DNA from: a virus
DNA length: 50,591 nt
Strand: one strand, 5' to 3'
IMG/VR virus record: IMGVR_UViG_3300025892_000032
Span: 1 to 50,591 of that record
Each line of letters opens with the position of its first letter. Position 1 is the stretch's first letter. Shown piece by piece: positions 1 to 6,646 of this stretch. A program made the position numbers and the translations under genes. The notes beneath the pieces were generated by a model. That model was not told the DNA's origin. It worked only from the letters and a program-made list of their open reading frames with translations, and did no database searches.

Positions 1-328
1 CAGAACCTTCACTATAATAACCTGTATTATCGTCCAAAGATGTTTCGTCGTCAATCTCCTTCATTCTACTTTCTAAGTATTCACTAACATCAGATGGAAG
101 GTCGTCACCTTTTATCATACCATACTTTCTTAAAGAGTCTCTAATATTTTTAAACTCATCATTAATTTTGTAATGTACGGACCATATAGAATCAGGGGCT
201 TCTGTAACTCGAAGTATTTCATCTTCAGTAAACCCGTGTTCTAAAAATAAAGACCTTAATTTTCTATATAAAACATATAGATTACCGTCTAAGTTGGTTT
301 GTTTAATAAATTTTAATGATGGTGACAT
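1..328 (-). CDS. Hypothetical phage protein, partial (runs off left edge)
   Basis: The frame opens at ATG 328 on the minus strand and stays open to base 1, so about 109 N-terminal residues are visible and the C terminus is missing. There is no signal peptide or membrane segment. The visible end is acidic, with clusters of Asp and Glu. It starts 5 nt after the stop of the preceding spanin-like gene, so it belongs to the same minus-strand operon. I do not recognise the family. Confidence 0.7.
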   Translation of the reverse strand, partial: MSPSLKFIKQTNLDGNLYVLYRKLRSLFLEHGFTEDEILRVTEAPDSIWSVHYKINDEFKNIRDSLRKYGMIKGDDLPSDVSEYLESRMKEIDDETSLDDNTGYYSEGS

Positions 329-333
329 TTTAA

Positions 334-747
334 TTACTCGTTACTTAAGACTACAGGTAAAATAGCGGTTAATACTGTGGTTAGTATTGTGACGTTACGT
401 GTGTTTCTTAACCTTTTTATCTTATCTTCTTTAGATACAATTTCTAAAGATTGATAAGTAGTTTTATCTACCAAACTTTTATTGATGAACATTAAGGAAT
501 CGGTTGTTGTTTTGAACTGAGATATTAGAATATTATTTTGTTCTACAATACCATTTAAATCATTTACTTGTAGTAATAAAGAATCCTTCTCTATTTTACA
601 TAGGTCGTACTTAACTAAATCTGCAGCAATTTGTTTTGCTTGAATTGTGGGAATACAAACTAAGTCTTCACTCACCGTATCGCTTTGCGAAAAAATCGGA
701 AAGCTCATTGTGAGACATATTATCGATACCATTAAGTGTCTTATCAT
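334..747 (-). CDS. Exported coiled-coil protein with C-terminal membrane segment, spanin-like
   Basis: 137 residues. The N terminus is a signal peptide (hydrophobic residues 5-20, then a typical Bacteroidota 'FSQS' cleavage region). A long Leu/Ile heptad stretch (about 30-115) follows, with a short hydrophobic segment (NVTILTTVLTAILPVVL) at the C terminus. A 'VCIPTIQAKQIA' stretch after the signal peptide is something I recall from hypothetical proteins of Bacteroidota phages. The gene begins inside the 3' end of the upstream anchored coiled-coil gene in another frame (80 nt overlap), the arrangement of embedded Rz/Rz1 spanin pairs. There is no good lipobox, so it is not a classical o-spanin. 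A role in disrupting the envelope at lysis is inferred from topology and overlap only. Confidence 0.6.
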   Translation of the reverse strand: MIRHLMVSIICLTMSFPIFSQSDTVSEDLVCIPTIQAKQIAADLVKYDLCKIEKDSLLLQVNDLNGIVEQNNILISQFKTTTDSLMFINKSLVDKTTYQSLEIVSKEDKIKRLRNTRNVTILTTVLTAILPVVLSNE

Positions 748-1045
748 AATCTTTTTTTAACTTATTTATTTGTTTATTCCTATTTTGGATTGTAGTGTTT
801 AAACTGTCTACCTTCGACTCGGTCTCAACTAAAGTGACCTCTAAACGCTCTTTTAATTTAGTTGCGTCATCAACTTTATCCTGTAACTTGTCTTTCTCTT
901 CTTCTAATAAAGAATCAAATCTTTCTTCGGCAGCCATAACTGCTCTATCAACAAAATTTTTGGTCATAGACCATACCGCAACACCACCTAATATACCTCC
1001 GATTAGTATTCCAATACCTAATGATATTAGTCTAACATTTTTCAT
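668..1045 (-). CDS. Membrane-anchored coiled-coil protein, i-spanin-like
   Basis: 125 residues. A single N-terminal membrane anchor (residues 5-27, Gly-rich 'GIGILIGGILGG') is followed by an almost uninterrupted highly charged coiled coil (30-110). This is the topology of Rz-type inner-membrane spanins: anchor in the inner membrane, helix across the periplasm. Its start overlaps the stop of the upstream tagged gene by 4 nt (ATGA), so translation is probably coupled. Its 3' end overlaps the next exported coiled-coil gene by 80 nt. Small size, topology and overlap favour a lysis role. It could also be an unrelated phage membrane protein; no holin or endolysin is certain next to it. Confidence 0.6.
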   Translation of the reverse strand: MKNVRLISLGIGILIGGILGGVAVWSMTKNFVDRAVMAAEERFDSLLEEEKDKLQDKVDDATKLKERLEVTLVETESKVDSLNTTIQNRNKQINKLKKDYDKTLNGIDNMSHNELSDFFAKRYGE

Positions 1046-1386
1046 ACTTGTTCAAAAGTTATTTCTTTATCATTGTTTTTACCAACTTTAATTTTAAACT
1101 TTTTTTGGGCTGACTCCATATTTTTAATTATCATATTTAATTTGTCTTTAGAAATTACACCTTCGGGGTCACCAGCTACAAAATTTCCGTCTAACTTAAA
1201 TTCACCTGTATCCATATTAAAATTAACAACGTCAAAATTACTAGCTGGATGATATACTTTATATAGTAATTTTTTACCTGAACTAGTTACGTATTCAATT
1301 TTACCGTCTTTAATACCTGTAAAATCTTCATATAAAGATTTAATATCCTTTATTTCTTCTTCTGAAATAACAATTCTTTTATCCAT
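1042..1386 (-). CDS. Tagged phage protein, N-terminal ISEEE motif
   Basis: 114 residues. The N terminus (RIVISEEEIKDIKSLYEDF) is a class I tag: a basic start, then I/L-S-E-x-E, then a short amphipathic helix ending in M/L-Y. Several otherwise unrelated proteins in this window share it. The remainder is a small soluble, mostly beta, lysine-rich domain with no recognised family. A TATTTAT promoter-like motif lies 17 nt upstream of the ATG, as for other tagged genes. The tag may target the protein into the prohead (inference); the domain's function is unknown. Confidence 0.75.
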   Translation of the reverse strand: MDKRIVISEEEIKDIKSLYEDFTGIKDGKIEYVTSSGKKLLYKVYHPASNFDVVNFNMDTGEFKLDGNFVAGDPEGVISKDKLNMIIKNMESAQKKFKIKVGKNNDKEITFEQV

Positions 1387-1403
1387 AACAATATTGTTTT
1401 ACA

Positions 1404-1410
1404 ATAAATA
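1404..1410 (-). promoter_or_regulatory. Phage promoter-like motif (TATTTAT), 17-nt spacing
   Basis: The coding strand reads AGTATTTATTG, 17 nt before the ATG of the tagged gene at 1386. It is one of 21 such motifs placed at two preferred distances from start codons in this window. Confidence 0.4.
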
Positions 1411-1454
1411 CTTTTGAAAACAAAAAATCCACACTTAGTGAGGATTTAAATGGA

Positions 1455-1805
1455 TTATTTCCATAGTATTTGAATCACAACAATAGTAGATGCAAGTATA
1501 AGGGTAACCAAAGTCTTAGGGGTTATACTTTGATTGAGGTGTAACCATGTCAATAATGCGTACACAAACATACCCAAAGAAAAACCTATTAACCTACTCG
1601 GCCACAACTCGCCATTAAAACCTCCAACACAATACTTTGTTCCATATATAAAAAAATAAGATATAGGTACACCCATAAGAGCCATAAACCAATTATTGTT
1701 TTTAAACCAATCGTTTATGAATTGAAGATTTAACTGATACCATACGGCAGTTTGACCTAAAAGGAATAATATAGAGCCAGTTATTATTTCTTTTATGCTA
1801 TTCAC
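1455..1805 (-). CDS. Four-helix phage membrane protein
   Basis: 116 residues with about four hydrophobic segments (6-25, 40-57, 70-90, 95-114). Conserved-looking features are 'LLGQTAVWYQLN' near the N terminus, 'GVPISYFFIYGTKYCV' in the middle, and 'ELWPSRLIGF'. I recall close relatives among hypothetical proteins of marine T4-like phages, but no function is known. It overlaps the upstream cytidylyltransferase-like gene by 8 nt, so the two are probably co-translated. Confidence 0.75.
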   Translation of the reverse strand: MNSIKEIITGSILFLLGQTAVWYQLNLQFINDWFKNNNWFMALMGVPISYFFIYGTKYCVGGFNGELWPSRLIGFSLGMFVYALLTWLHLNQSITPKTLVTLILASTIVVIQILWK

Positions 1806-2256
1806 TATCTTCAGCTCTTTTAACTATATCAGGATTCTGTTTAATCGTTTGAATAGTAATTAAGTCTTTAATTTTAGTGGTGGACCAATTGTGTGAACGA
1901 GTAGTATAGATTATATCTATGGGTAAGTGGTCACCTGTACATCTTTTACCAATATAGTCATCACCTAATATACGTACATCCGGCTTATAAAATTCCATCA
2001 ATTGAACCAGTTCTTCCTCTGTTTGATAGCAAACTACCTCATCGACGTATTTGATGGACATGAGGGTCTTATATCGTTCGTAGAGGGGTACTACAGGTTT
2101 ATACTTAGTGAATCTTGTTTCAGATGGGTCTTTCTGAAGAAATACCATAAAGTAATCACAATGTTCTTTAGCCGTTTCAAACGTATAAATGTAACCTGGG
2201 TGTAATAAATCAAAATTACCCGCAGTAAATCCTATCTTTCCTTTTTTACTATCCAT
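1798..2256 (-). CDS. Glycerol-3-phosphate cytidylyltransferase-like nucleotidyltransferase
   Basis: 152 residues of the HxGH nucleotidyltransferase superfamily, which joins a nucleotide to a small phosphorylated substrate. The signature GNFDLLHPGY (13-22) has H-x-G-Y in place of H-x-G-H. The second motif lies near the C terminus (HNWSTTKIKDLI, about residues 122-133), where the family normally has R-T-x-G-I-S-T-T. Length is slightly above TagD-type enzymes. The altered HxGH and missing Arg-Thr suggest an unusual substrate, or a binding rather than catalytic role. The substrate cannot be read from sequence. It heads an overlapping pair with the membrane protein downstream. Confidence 0.8.
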   Translation of the reverse strand: MDSKKGKIGFTAGNFDLLHPGYIYTFETAKEHCDYFMVFLQKDPSETRFTKYKPVVPLYERYKTLMSIKYVDEVVCYQTEEELVQLMEFYKPDVRILGDDYIGKRCTGDHLPIDIIYTTRSHNWSTTKIKDLITIQTIKQNPDIVKRAEDSE

Positions 2257-2292
2257 GTAACAATAATATCATATATAAAAATGATAGTCAAT

Positions 2293-2324
2293 AAAAAAAC
2301 CCTCCGAATAGAAGGGGTTTTTTT
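2293..2324 (-). terminator. Intergenic terminator-like hairpin
   Basis: An A-tract plus CCC is mirrored by GGG plus a T-tract around an imperfect C/T-rich stem. It lies downstream of the small gene at 2369-2521 on the minus strand and could work in both directions. Confidence 0.55.
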
Positions 2325-2368
2325 ATAAGTGTAGTAAATAAAAAACCTACCTGAATAGTAGTGGTTAA

Positions 2369-2521
2369 TTACTCTTCGTCTTTATTATATGTGTCTACGT
2401 GACCCAACTTCTTATTCACCATTTTATGGAAGTTTTCATTCATAATTTTCATACCTCCTTCGTGTTGTTCACGGATGGTGTTTTTTTCTTGTTCGGTTAA
2501 GTTGTTTAATAAATGCTTCAT
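2369..2521 (-). CDS. Small tagged protein, 50 aa
   Basis: 50 residues starting at ATG 2521, 3 nt after the stop of the upstream tagged gene, so probably co-transcribed. The protein is almost all tag: LLNNLTEQEKNTIREQHEGG near the N terminus matches the class I pattern (S/T-E-x-E-K-x-x-I-x-x-x-H/Y), followed by about 25 basic and acidic residues. I recall very similar small proteins from marine phage genomes. Being little more than a tag, it could be a scaffold-core or tag-interacting peptide rather than cargo; that is inference. Confidence 0.7.
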   Translation of the reverse strand: MKHLLNNLTEQEKNTIREQHEGGMKIMNENFHKMVNKKLGHVDTYNKDEE

Positions 2522-2524
2522 GTT

Positions 2525-3070
2525 TTATGTTGTTTTGTTATTATTACAGAATCCCTTAACAGGTACACCTGAACTGGATATAAAATTATCGATAGCTTTA
2601 GCCAGTTCATCACCCCTATCGTAAGAGACTCTTAATTCTTCGAGGACACCGTCTTTCAATTCCTTAGACATCTCAAAACTTCTACCCTTATTTACTGCTC
2701 TAATTATATCATCGATGAGGTTCACCAACTTACTATCTAATTTATCTAACAATAAACCAATCGCTTCGTCAGGTGTATTCACTTTTTCACCCTCCTGAAC
2801 TTTTTTAATTACATTTTTAATTGCAAATACACACTGTGCAACAGCACCTTCCACGTTATCACAAAGACTGTCAGAATCTGCAAGACCGTTTAAGGTTTTA
2901 AACAAGTTCATCATAACATTTTTATACTTAGTGACCAACTCAATGGCAGTAATTTTAGGGGGTCTGTTCTGAACTTTATCCTTTACCTTATCAATAATAT
3001 TTTCATCGACTGAATACATGTTAAGAATGTCCCGTTTCTCAGACTCAGATATAATTACTCTTTTACTCAT
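2525..3070 (-). CDS. Tagged helical phage protein
   Basis: 181 residues. The class I tag RVIISESEKRDILNMY is at residues 4-19. The rest is predicted mainly helical and soluble, with a pair of Cys (SLCDN and VAQCVF) and a third near the end. There is no catalytic motif or recognised family. The ATG is preceded by a TATTTAT motif at 14 nt spacing. It probably forms a two-gene unit with the 50-residue tagged protein that follows 3 nt later. If the tag is a capsid-targeting signal, this would be an internal head protein (inference). Confidence 0.75.
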   Translation of the reverse strand: MSKRVIISESEKRDILNMYSVDENIIDKVKDKVQNRPPKITAIELVTKYKNVMMNLFKTLNGLADSDSLCDNVEGAVAQCVFAIKNVIKKVQEGEKVNTPDEAIGLLLDKLDSKLVNLIDDIIRAVNKGRSFEMSKELKDGVLEELRVSYDRGDELAKAIDNFISSSGVPVKGFCNNNKTT

Positions 3071-3084
3071 AATATTCTTTTATT

Positions 3085-3091
3085 ATAAATA
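3085..3091 (-). promoter_or_regulatory. Phage promoter-like motif (TATTTAT), 14-nt spacing
   Basis: The coding strand reads GATATTTATAAT, 14 nt before the start at 3070. Confidence 0.4.
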
Positions 3092-3118
3092 TCACAAGAA
3101 AGAAAAAAGACAACCCAA

Positions 3119-3177
3119 ATTATCTTAAAGAGTCACTAAAGTAAGTCCCATAAGAAAGTCCAAAAAAAATTTCCGGC
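3119..3177. repeat. Dispersed intergenic repeat, copy A
   Basis: It contains two blocks shared exactly with 3995-4040: a 16-nt block (ATTATCTTAAAGAGTC) and a 34-nt block starting AGTCCCATAAGAAAG and ending TTTCCGGC. In copy A an extra 9 nt separates the blocks. The repeat lies upstream of two different tagged genes, just outside their promoter motif. Confidence 0.75.
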
Positions 3178-3270
3178 ATACGAAAGGTCTTATATTATTC
3201 TTCAAAATCGTTCATAAAGAATGCCAAGGTTTTATCCAATACTGCCAAATGGTTTGTTTAATTTTCTTTT

Positions 3271-3957
3271 TCATTTTTTCTCAGGTGTTGTAAAATGCCA
3301 TTGAATCAATTTGTCTCTTAGTTTTTCCGCTCCTCCTATAATCTTAAAAGGAAAAATCACAGAACGTTCATTTCTTGTCGCCAAATTGTTTTTGTCCCAT
3401 ACAGGGTTACCCGCCAATTCAAAGTATGCACGTACTTGGGATTTAGGGTTATCTACCAAAGCGTTCATGGGAGACATACCATGTTGTGCCATTTTAGCGG
3501 CCGGTGCGTATTGTTCACTGTCATAACTATATTTATTATTTGTTCCCTCGGTTTCGAACCAAAAAAAGAATGATTGCATTGCTTCGTTTAAAGCATTACC
3601 ATTCATTGTTAAAAAATAACCCAAATTACTTACATCACCTGTTTTAACTTCTTTAGGTTGCAACGTACCAATAAAAATTAAATCACTACCAACCTTTACA
3701 GGACCCAAGTTTGAGGATTCTCTTCCACTCTTACTTGTTCTAACATTAACTTTAAGTTTTTGTAATGGCATCGTTTGTCCGTTAATCGTGATTTTATCCG
3801 AAGCCATATTTTCCACCGAACCAAAATCCTTTCTCATATTAGGGTCAAGAGAACTATTTTTAAAACCTGATTTATCGACCCCTTGTTCAGATATTAAACC
3901 ATACATCTCTTGTATGTTTTTCTTTTCTTGTTCTGATAATATTAATCGTTGTCCCAT
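3271..3957 (-). CDS. Tagged phage protein (LSEQEKKNIQEMYGLISEQ)
   Basis: 228 residues when started at ATG 3957. The frame extends to 4026, but the upstream part covers the leader and repeat. The chosen start is supported by the homologous gene at 7507-7851 and by 17-nt spacing to the TATTTAT motif. The tag occupies residues 2-26 and ends ISEQ, an (L/I)xE site as used by T4-type prohead proteases. The rest is a Gly/Asn-rich domain with no match I recognise. The first 62 nt of the gene plus its leader are almost identical to those of the 7851 gene, while the protein bodies are unrelated. Confidence 0.75.
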   Translation of the reverse strand: MGQRLILSEQEKKNIQEMYGLISEQGVDKSGFKNSSLDPNMRKDFGSVENMASDKITINGQTMPLQKLKVNVRTSKSGRESSNLGPVKVGSDLIFIGTLQPKEVKTGDVSNLGYFLTMNGNALNEAMQSFFFWFETEGTNNKYSYDSEQYAPAAKMAQHGMSPMNALVDNPKSQVRAYFELAGNPVWDKNNLATRNERSVIFPFKIIGGAEKLRDKLIQWHFTTPEKK

Positions 3958-3981
3958 AATAATAATGTTTAATAATAAATA
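3896..3981 (-). repeat. Duplicated promoter-leader-tag block, copy 1
   Basis: 86 nt aligned without gaps to 7790-7875, with 84 of 86 bases identical. It covers the TATTTAT motif, the leader, the ATG and the first ~20 codons (the tag). Similarity stops as soon as the tag ends. Confidence 0.9.
3975..3981 (-). promoter_or_regulatory. Phage promoter-like motif (TATTTAT), 17-nt spacing
   Basis: The coding strand reads ATATTTATTATT, 17 nt before ATG 3957. The identical arrangement precedes ATG 7851. Confidence 0.45.
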
Positions 3982-3994
3982 TATCCAAACCCAC

Positions 3995-4040
3995 ATTATC
4001 TTAAAGAGTCCCATAAGAAAGTCCAAAAAAAATTTCCGGC
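3995..4040. repeat. Dispersed intergenic repeat, copy B (5' part)
   Basis: Shares the 16-nt and 34-nt blocks of 3119-3177 without the 9-nt insertion. It runs directly into a second, hairpin-bearing repeat at 4043-4112. Confidence 0.75.
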
Positions 4041-4042
4041 GT

Positions 4043-4112
4043 CAGAACGAAAAAAACTACGACCGAAAGGTCGGAAAAAAATTTTTCAGTGTTCCGGCAT
4101 ACAAGAGATTTT
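4043..4112. repeat. Structured repeat with GAAA hairpin, copy 1
   Basis: Hairpin CGACC-GAAA-GGTCG at 4060-4073, followed by an A7/T5 run and TTCCGGCAT. Copy 2 at 4356-4422 has CGTCC-GAAA-GGACG in the same place, a compensated base-pair change that supports real RNA or DNA structure. It abuts the 3' end of the small gene at 4111-4266. Confidence 0.65.
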
Positions 4113-4266
4113 AACCTCTATACTTGTTAATGAAGTGTAATTTCTCCTCAGAATTAGGTAAACTCCTTACCGTGTCGTGTAAAGTCCTTCCTTCTTCAAT
4201 TATATATGTTTTAGCCCATTCCATGGCCTTGCGATAATCTTCAGGGGTATAATTAAACTTATCCAT
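4111..4266 (-). CDS. Small hypothetical protein, 51 aa
   Basis: ATG 4266 to TAA 4111. The product is a soluble, charged 51-residue protein (starts MDKFNYTPEDYRKAMEWAK). A TATTTAT motif lies 15 nt upstream, matching the spacing seen at tagged genes, which supports the start. No family is recognised. It sits between the two copies of a structured intergenic repeat. Confidence 0.65.
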   Translation of the reverse strand: MDKFNYTPEDYRKAMEWAKTYIIEEGRTLHDTVRSLPNSEEKLHFINKYRG

Positions 4267-4281
4267 AATACGTGTTTACAA

Positions 4282-4288
4282 ATAAATA
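4282..4288 (-). promoter_or_regulatory. Phage promoter-like motif (TATTTAT), 15-nt spacing
   Basis: The coding strand reads ATATATTTATTTG, 15 nt before ATG 4266. Confidence 0.4.
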
Positions 4289-4355
4289 TATCAAATTAAT
4301 GGGGAATGTCTCTAATATACGGAACTTTTTCTCGGTCAGCAAAGATAAATTTGTC

Positions 4356-4422
4356 ACTACGAAAAAAAACACGTCCGAAAGGACGGAAAAAAATTTTTCG
4401 GTAATCCGGCATCAGAGAGATT
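4356..4422. repeat. Structured repeat with GAAA hairpin, copy 2
   Basis: Hairpin CGTCC-GAAA-GGACG at 4372-4385, the same A/T run, and TCCGGCAT followed by GAGATTT as in copy 1. It lies in a 225-nt intergenic gap between the small gene at 4111-4266 and the DoxX-like gene. Confidence 0.65.
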
Positions 4423-4444
4423 TACAAACAAATAAGCAAAATAA

Positions 4445-4470
4445 AACCCCCAAACCGAAGAAAGGGGGTT
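4445..4470 (-). terminator. Rho-independent terminator
   Basis: Stem AACCCCC/GGGGGTT with a purine-rich loop, followed on the minus strand by TTATTTT. It ends the DoxX-like gene transcript. Confidence 0.7.
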
Positions 4471-4491
4471 AAATTTACAAACGTAATGGGG

Positions 4492-4857
4492 TTACGCTCT
4501 ACGGAGATAAGTTTCATCACGAAGGATATAACCAATAAAGGCAAATGAACCCAACATAATAGGTGTCATAACTCCTGAACCCCCCATCATAGAGAGATGC
4601 ATGACCACAGCTCCCGTCATAATGGAACCCAAAAGAACGGAACCATATAATGAAGTACGGGGGTATACAAACAAAATAACACCAAGAACTTCAAGAATAC
4701 CCACCATAGTAAGGTAAGGGGTTAAGTTCATAAATGTAAAATTGTTTACCATTTCTTCTGTGCCGAAGATTTTAGAGAATCCCCCCATCACCAACATGAA
4801 AGAAACAAAAGCTGTAAATAACCAACCTAAGTTGGTGAGTGTTAAATACTTTTTCAT
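4492..4857 (-). CDS. DoxX-like integral membrane protein
   Basis: 121 residues with four hydrophobic segments (about 8-30, 45-65, 70-88, 95-113), the size and pattern of the DoxX-like family. The stretch 'FTFMNLTPYLTMVGILEVLG' resembles the family's conserved loop and third helix. Relatives are small inner-membrane proteins, some linked to thiol or oxidative stress. Phage copies are known but have no assigned role. The gene is followed by its own terminator, so it is likely a single transcription unit. Confidence 0.75.
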   Translation of the reverse strand: MKKYLTLTNLGWLFTAFVSFMLVMGGFSKIFGTEEMVNNFTFMNLTPYLTMVGILEVLGVILFVYPRTSLYGSVLLGSIMTGAVVMHLSMMGGSGVMTPIMLGSFAFIGYILRDETYLRRA

Positions 4858-4929
4858 AATATATAATTTTAGTTTTATATAATATATAAAATAATAAAAT
4901 ACTTGTAAATAGATGATATATAAATAAGA

Positions 4930-5085
4930 TTAACGATTACCGTTAGTAGATTCCAATTCCTCTATTTCCTTAATCAAGTCGTCGATGTTAATATTAGGTC
5001 CACCTGTAGTAGGCATCTGAAAAGAACGGTATCCCCTACTCTTCATGTCATATAAATTATCTTTAATAGTTAAAAGGTTCTTCAT
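4930..5085 (-). CDS. Small hypothetical protein, 51 aa
   Basis: ATG 5085 to TAA 4930. The product is soluble (starts MKNLLTIKDNLYDMKSRGYR) with an acidic C-terminal helix (IDDLIKEIEELE). It lies 19 nt downstream of the next minus-strand gene's stop, so it is probably co-transcribed with it. No family is recognised. Confidence 0.6.
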   Translation of the reverse strand: MKNLLTIKDNLYDMKSRGYRSFQMPTTGGPNINIDDLIKEIEELESTNGNR

Positions 5086-5104
5086 TACTTTTTATATAAA
5101 TTTA

Positions 5105-5497
5105 TTATTTAGGAATACGTTTGATATGGGGAACGATAAAATTATTTCCAGAGGAAAACCAATTACTACGAGATATCTTACACTCATCATACTTAACCCT
5201 ACCCCATAACCCAGACTCAAATAAACGAATACCCCGTTGTGAAATAAAAAAATCGTTGATGTATCCCTTTAAAAAAACCCTGTAGTCAGAAGGGGAGGTG
5301 TTACCACTATACTTACTGACTATAGTATCAAAGAATTTCTTGCTCCAATTAATATTAAAACCGTAAAGATAAAAACATATCTCACTATAATCATCACCTT
5401 TATTCATAAAGACTAACTTAGGTTTCTCTTCGTCAACAAGAAACCAATCAAAGTCTTTACAAAAATGTTGGAATATTAAATCGTACCTGTCTTTCAT
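5105..5497 (-). CDS. Hypothetical phage protein, 130 aa
   Basis: 130 residues, soluble, aromatic-rich and basic near the C terminus; no recognised domain. A Bacteroidota-type -7 element (TATCTTTG, complement of 5520-5527) lies 22 nt before the ATG, so the gene probably starts a transcript whose leader is very short. The promoter region overlaps the 3' end of the small membrane-protein gene at 5536-5694. Confidence 0.65.
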   Translation of the reverse strand: MKDRYDLIFQHFCKDFDWFLVDEEKPKLVFMNKGDDYSEICFYLYGFNINWSKKFFDTIVSKYSGNTSPSDYRVFLKGYINDFFISQRGIRLFESGLWGRVKYDECKISRSNWFSSGNNFIVPHIKRIPK

Positions 5498-5519
5498 ATG
5501 TTGGAGGTTGTTAATAATA

Positions 5520-5527
5520 CAAAGATA
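5520..5527 (-). promoter_or_regulatory. Host-type -7 element (TATCTTTG)
   Basis: Exact match to the Bacteroidota TAnnTTTG element. No clear TTTG lies at the usual -33 distance. Confidence 0.5.
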
Positions 5528-5535
5528 AGTGAAAA

Positions 5536-5694
5536 TTATTTACTTTCCCCTATTGAAATGTGATTTAAATATAACCTGAAGAGAGATGAACATAATAAAA
5601 AAATACTGATACCATATAACCCATCATCATATGCATAACAAGATAAAATTAAATACAGTAAAGGGATTTCTAAAGTCCTTATTATATCACCCAT
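5536..5694 (-). CDS. Small two-helix membrane protein, 52 aa
   Basis: ATG 5694 lies 1 nt after the stop of the DUF5675 gene (TAATATG), pointing to translational coupling. The product (starts MGDIIRTLEIPLLYLILSCY) has two hydrophobic stretches (about 8-22 and 27-42) joined by a short acidic turn, a holin-like layout. With a DUF5675 neighbour a lysis role is possible, but nothing in the sequence proves it. Confidence 0.6.
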   Translation of the reverse strand: MGDIIRTLEIPLLYLILSCYAYDDGLYGISIFLLCSSLFRLYLNHISIGESK

Positions 5695-5695
5695 A

Positions 5696-6238
5696 TTACT
5701 TGACCTTAACTGTGATTTCTATAGGTACCGTAATGGTCTTCTCATATGAAGGGGAAATCCCTATGTCCCCATCATAATCCACATAGGTAATCTCCACTTC
5801 CCCACCGTCAAGAAGAACCTGAGATATAGGGGGGTAAATTCTTTTATAGTTATTTGTTGATGACCCTATGAAACCATATTCTGTAATTTGATTATTGTTT
5901 TGTGAATCACCTACTAATAGACATCCTGATGTATCCTCAGCAGTATTTCCAATATGAATTAAAATATATTCAAATCCTGGTACATCCCTAACCCATAACA
6001 TCCCCTTATTAAAGTCTGTACCAAATCGTTCATTATAATCTTGGTTCATACCTCCTTCTGTTCTAAGAGTTACGTTGTATGTTCCTGATGGTACCCGTGT
6101 CTTACCCGATACCTTTTCATCTCTATACTCATCTTCCAAAGTATAAGATAGAAACTTACGTTTACCGTCAGTTACATCAAATAAAATCCCATTAGTTGAT
6201 GTCCCCTCACTTGATATTCTTAATACTTCTAGTTTCAT
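5696..6238 (-). CDS. DUF5675 family protein
   Basis: 180 residues. The block from about 45 to 115 carries features I associate with DUF5675: 'RVPSGTYNV', then 'VRDVPGFEYILIHIGNTAEDTSGCLLVG'-type residues (I/L-I-H-x-G-N ... S-G-C-L). The H...SGC pattern recalls L,D-transpeptidase active sites, and DUF5675 genes often sit near phage lysis genes, so a cell-wall role is plausible but unproven. The C-terminal ~50 residues form an extra beta-rich extension. The gene is coupled to a small membrane-protein gene 1 nt downstream. Confidence 0.7.
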   Translation of the reverse strand: MKLEVLRISSEGTSTNGILFDVTDGKRKFLSYTLEDEYRDEKVSGKTRVPSGTYNVTLRTEGGMNQDYNERFGTDFNKGMLWVRDVPGFEYILIHIGNTAEDTSGCLLVGDSQNNNQITEYGFIGSSTNNYKRIYPPISQVLLDGGEVEITYVDYDGDIGISPSYEKTITVPIEITVKVK

Positions 6239-6245
6239 ATATTAA

Positions 6246-6599
6246 TCATTTAATAAATGGTACAATATCAATATATCTTACATTCGCATTCAGACTCCTA
6301 TCTTTAAAATATGTAGAATGTATTTCTGTTAACTTACCGAAAATATCACCCTTCAATCCCATACTATCTATACCCCTCATTCCTTTACATTTTTCCTTTA
6401 ATGATATTTTGATTTTAGGAGTAATGTATTCATTGAACTTATCGTTCATTCTTTTTTCAAAATCATCTTTGGGATTGTCAATTGCCAACGACTCACCACC
6501 AGAAACAAATCCATCGAATTCAATCTTATCGATACATCTATTTACTGAAGGTAACATGTACTTCACAAGTAATCCGTACTTTTCTTTAAAGTCCTCCAT
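6246..6599 (-). CDS. Hypothetical phage protein, 117 aa
   Basis: The frame is open from 6614, but ATG 6599 (MEDFKEKYG) is preferred because a TATTTAT motif lies 4 nt upstream of it and would otherwise fall inside the gene. The product is a soluble Lys-rich protein with no recognised family. It is separated from the upstream MazG-like gene by a strong terminator, so it starts its own transcript leading into DUF5675. Confidence 0.6.
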   Translation of the reverse strand: MEDFKEKYGLLVKYMLPSVNRCIDKIEFDGFVSGGESLAIDNPKDDFEKRMNDKFNEYITPKIKISLKEKCKGMRGIDSMGLKGDIFGKLTEIHSTYFKDRSLNANVRYIDIVPFIK

Positions 6600-6603
6600 A
6601 ACG

Positions 6604-6610
6604 ATAAATA
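6604..6610 (-). promoter_or_regulatory. Phage promoter-like motif (TATTTAT), 4-nt spacing
   Basis: The coding strand reads GGTATTTATCG, directly before ATG 6599 and just downstream of a terminator. If this is a -10-type element, the mRNA would have almost no leader. Confidence 0.4.
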
Positions 6611-6625
6611 CCAAGTAAAATAAAA

Positions 6626-6646
6626 ACCCCTCCTAATTGGAGAGGT
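6626..6646 (-). terminator. Rho-independent terminator
   Basis: CCTCTCC/GGAGGGG stem with a T-run on the minus strand. It overlaps the stop codon of the MazG-like gene. Confidence 0.8.

Noticed and set aside
3788-4114. Plus-strand frame, and the similar frame at 4272-4472
   Set aside because: Both are antisense to genes or repeats; their shared protein-level resemblance follows from the DNA repeat.
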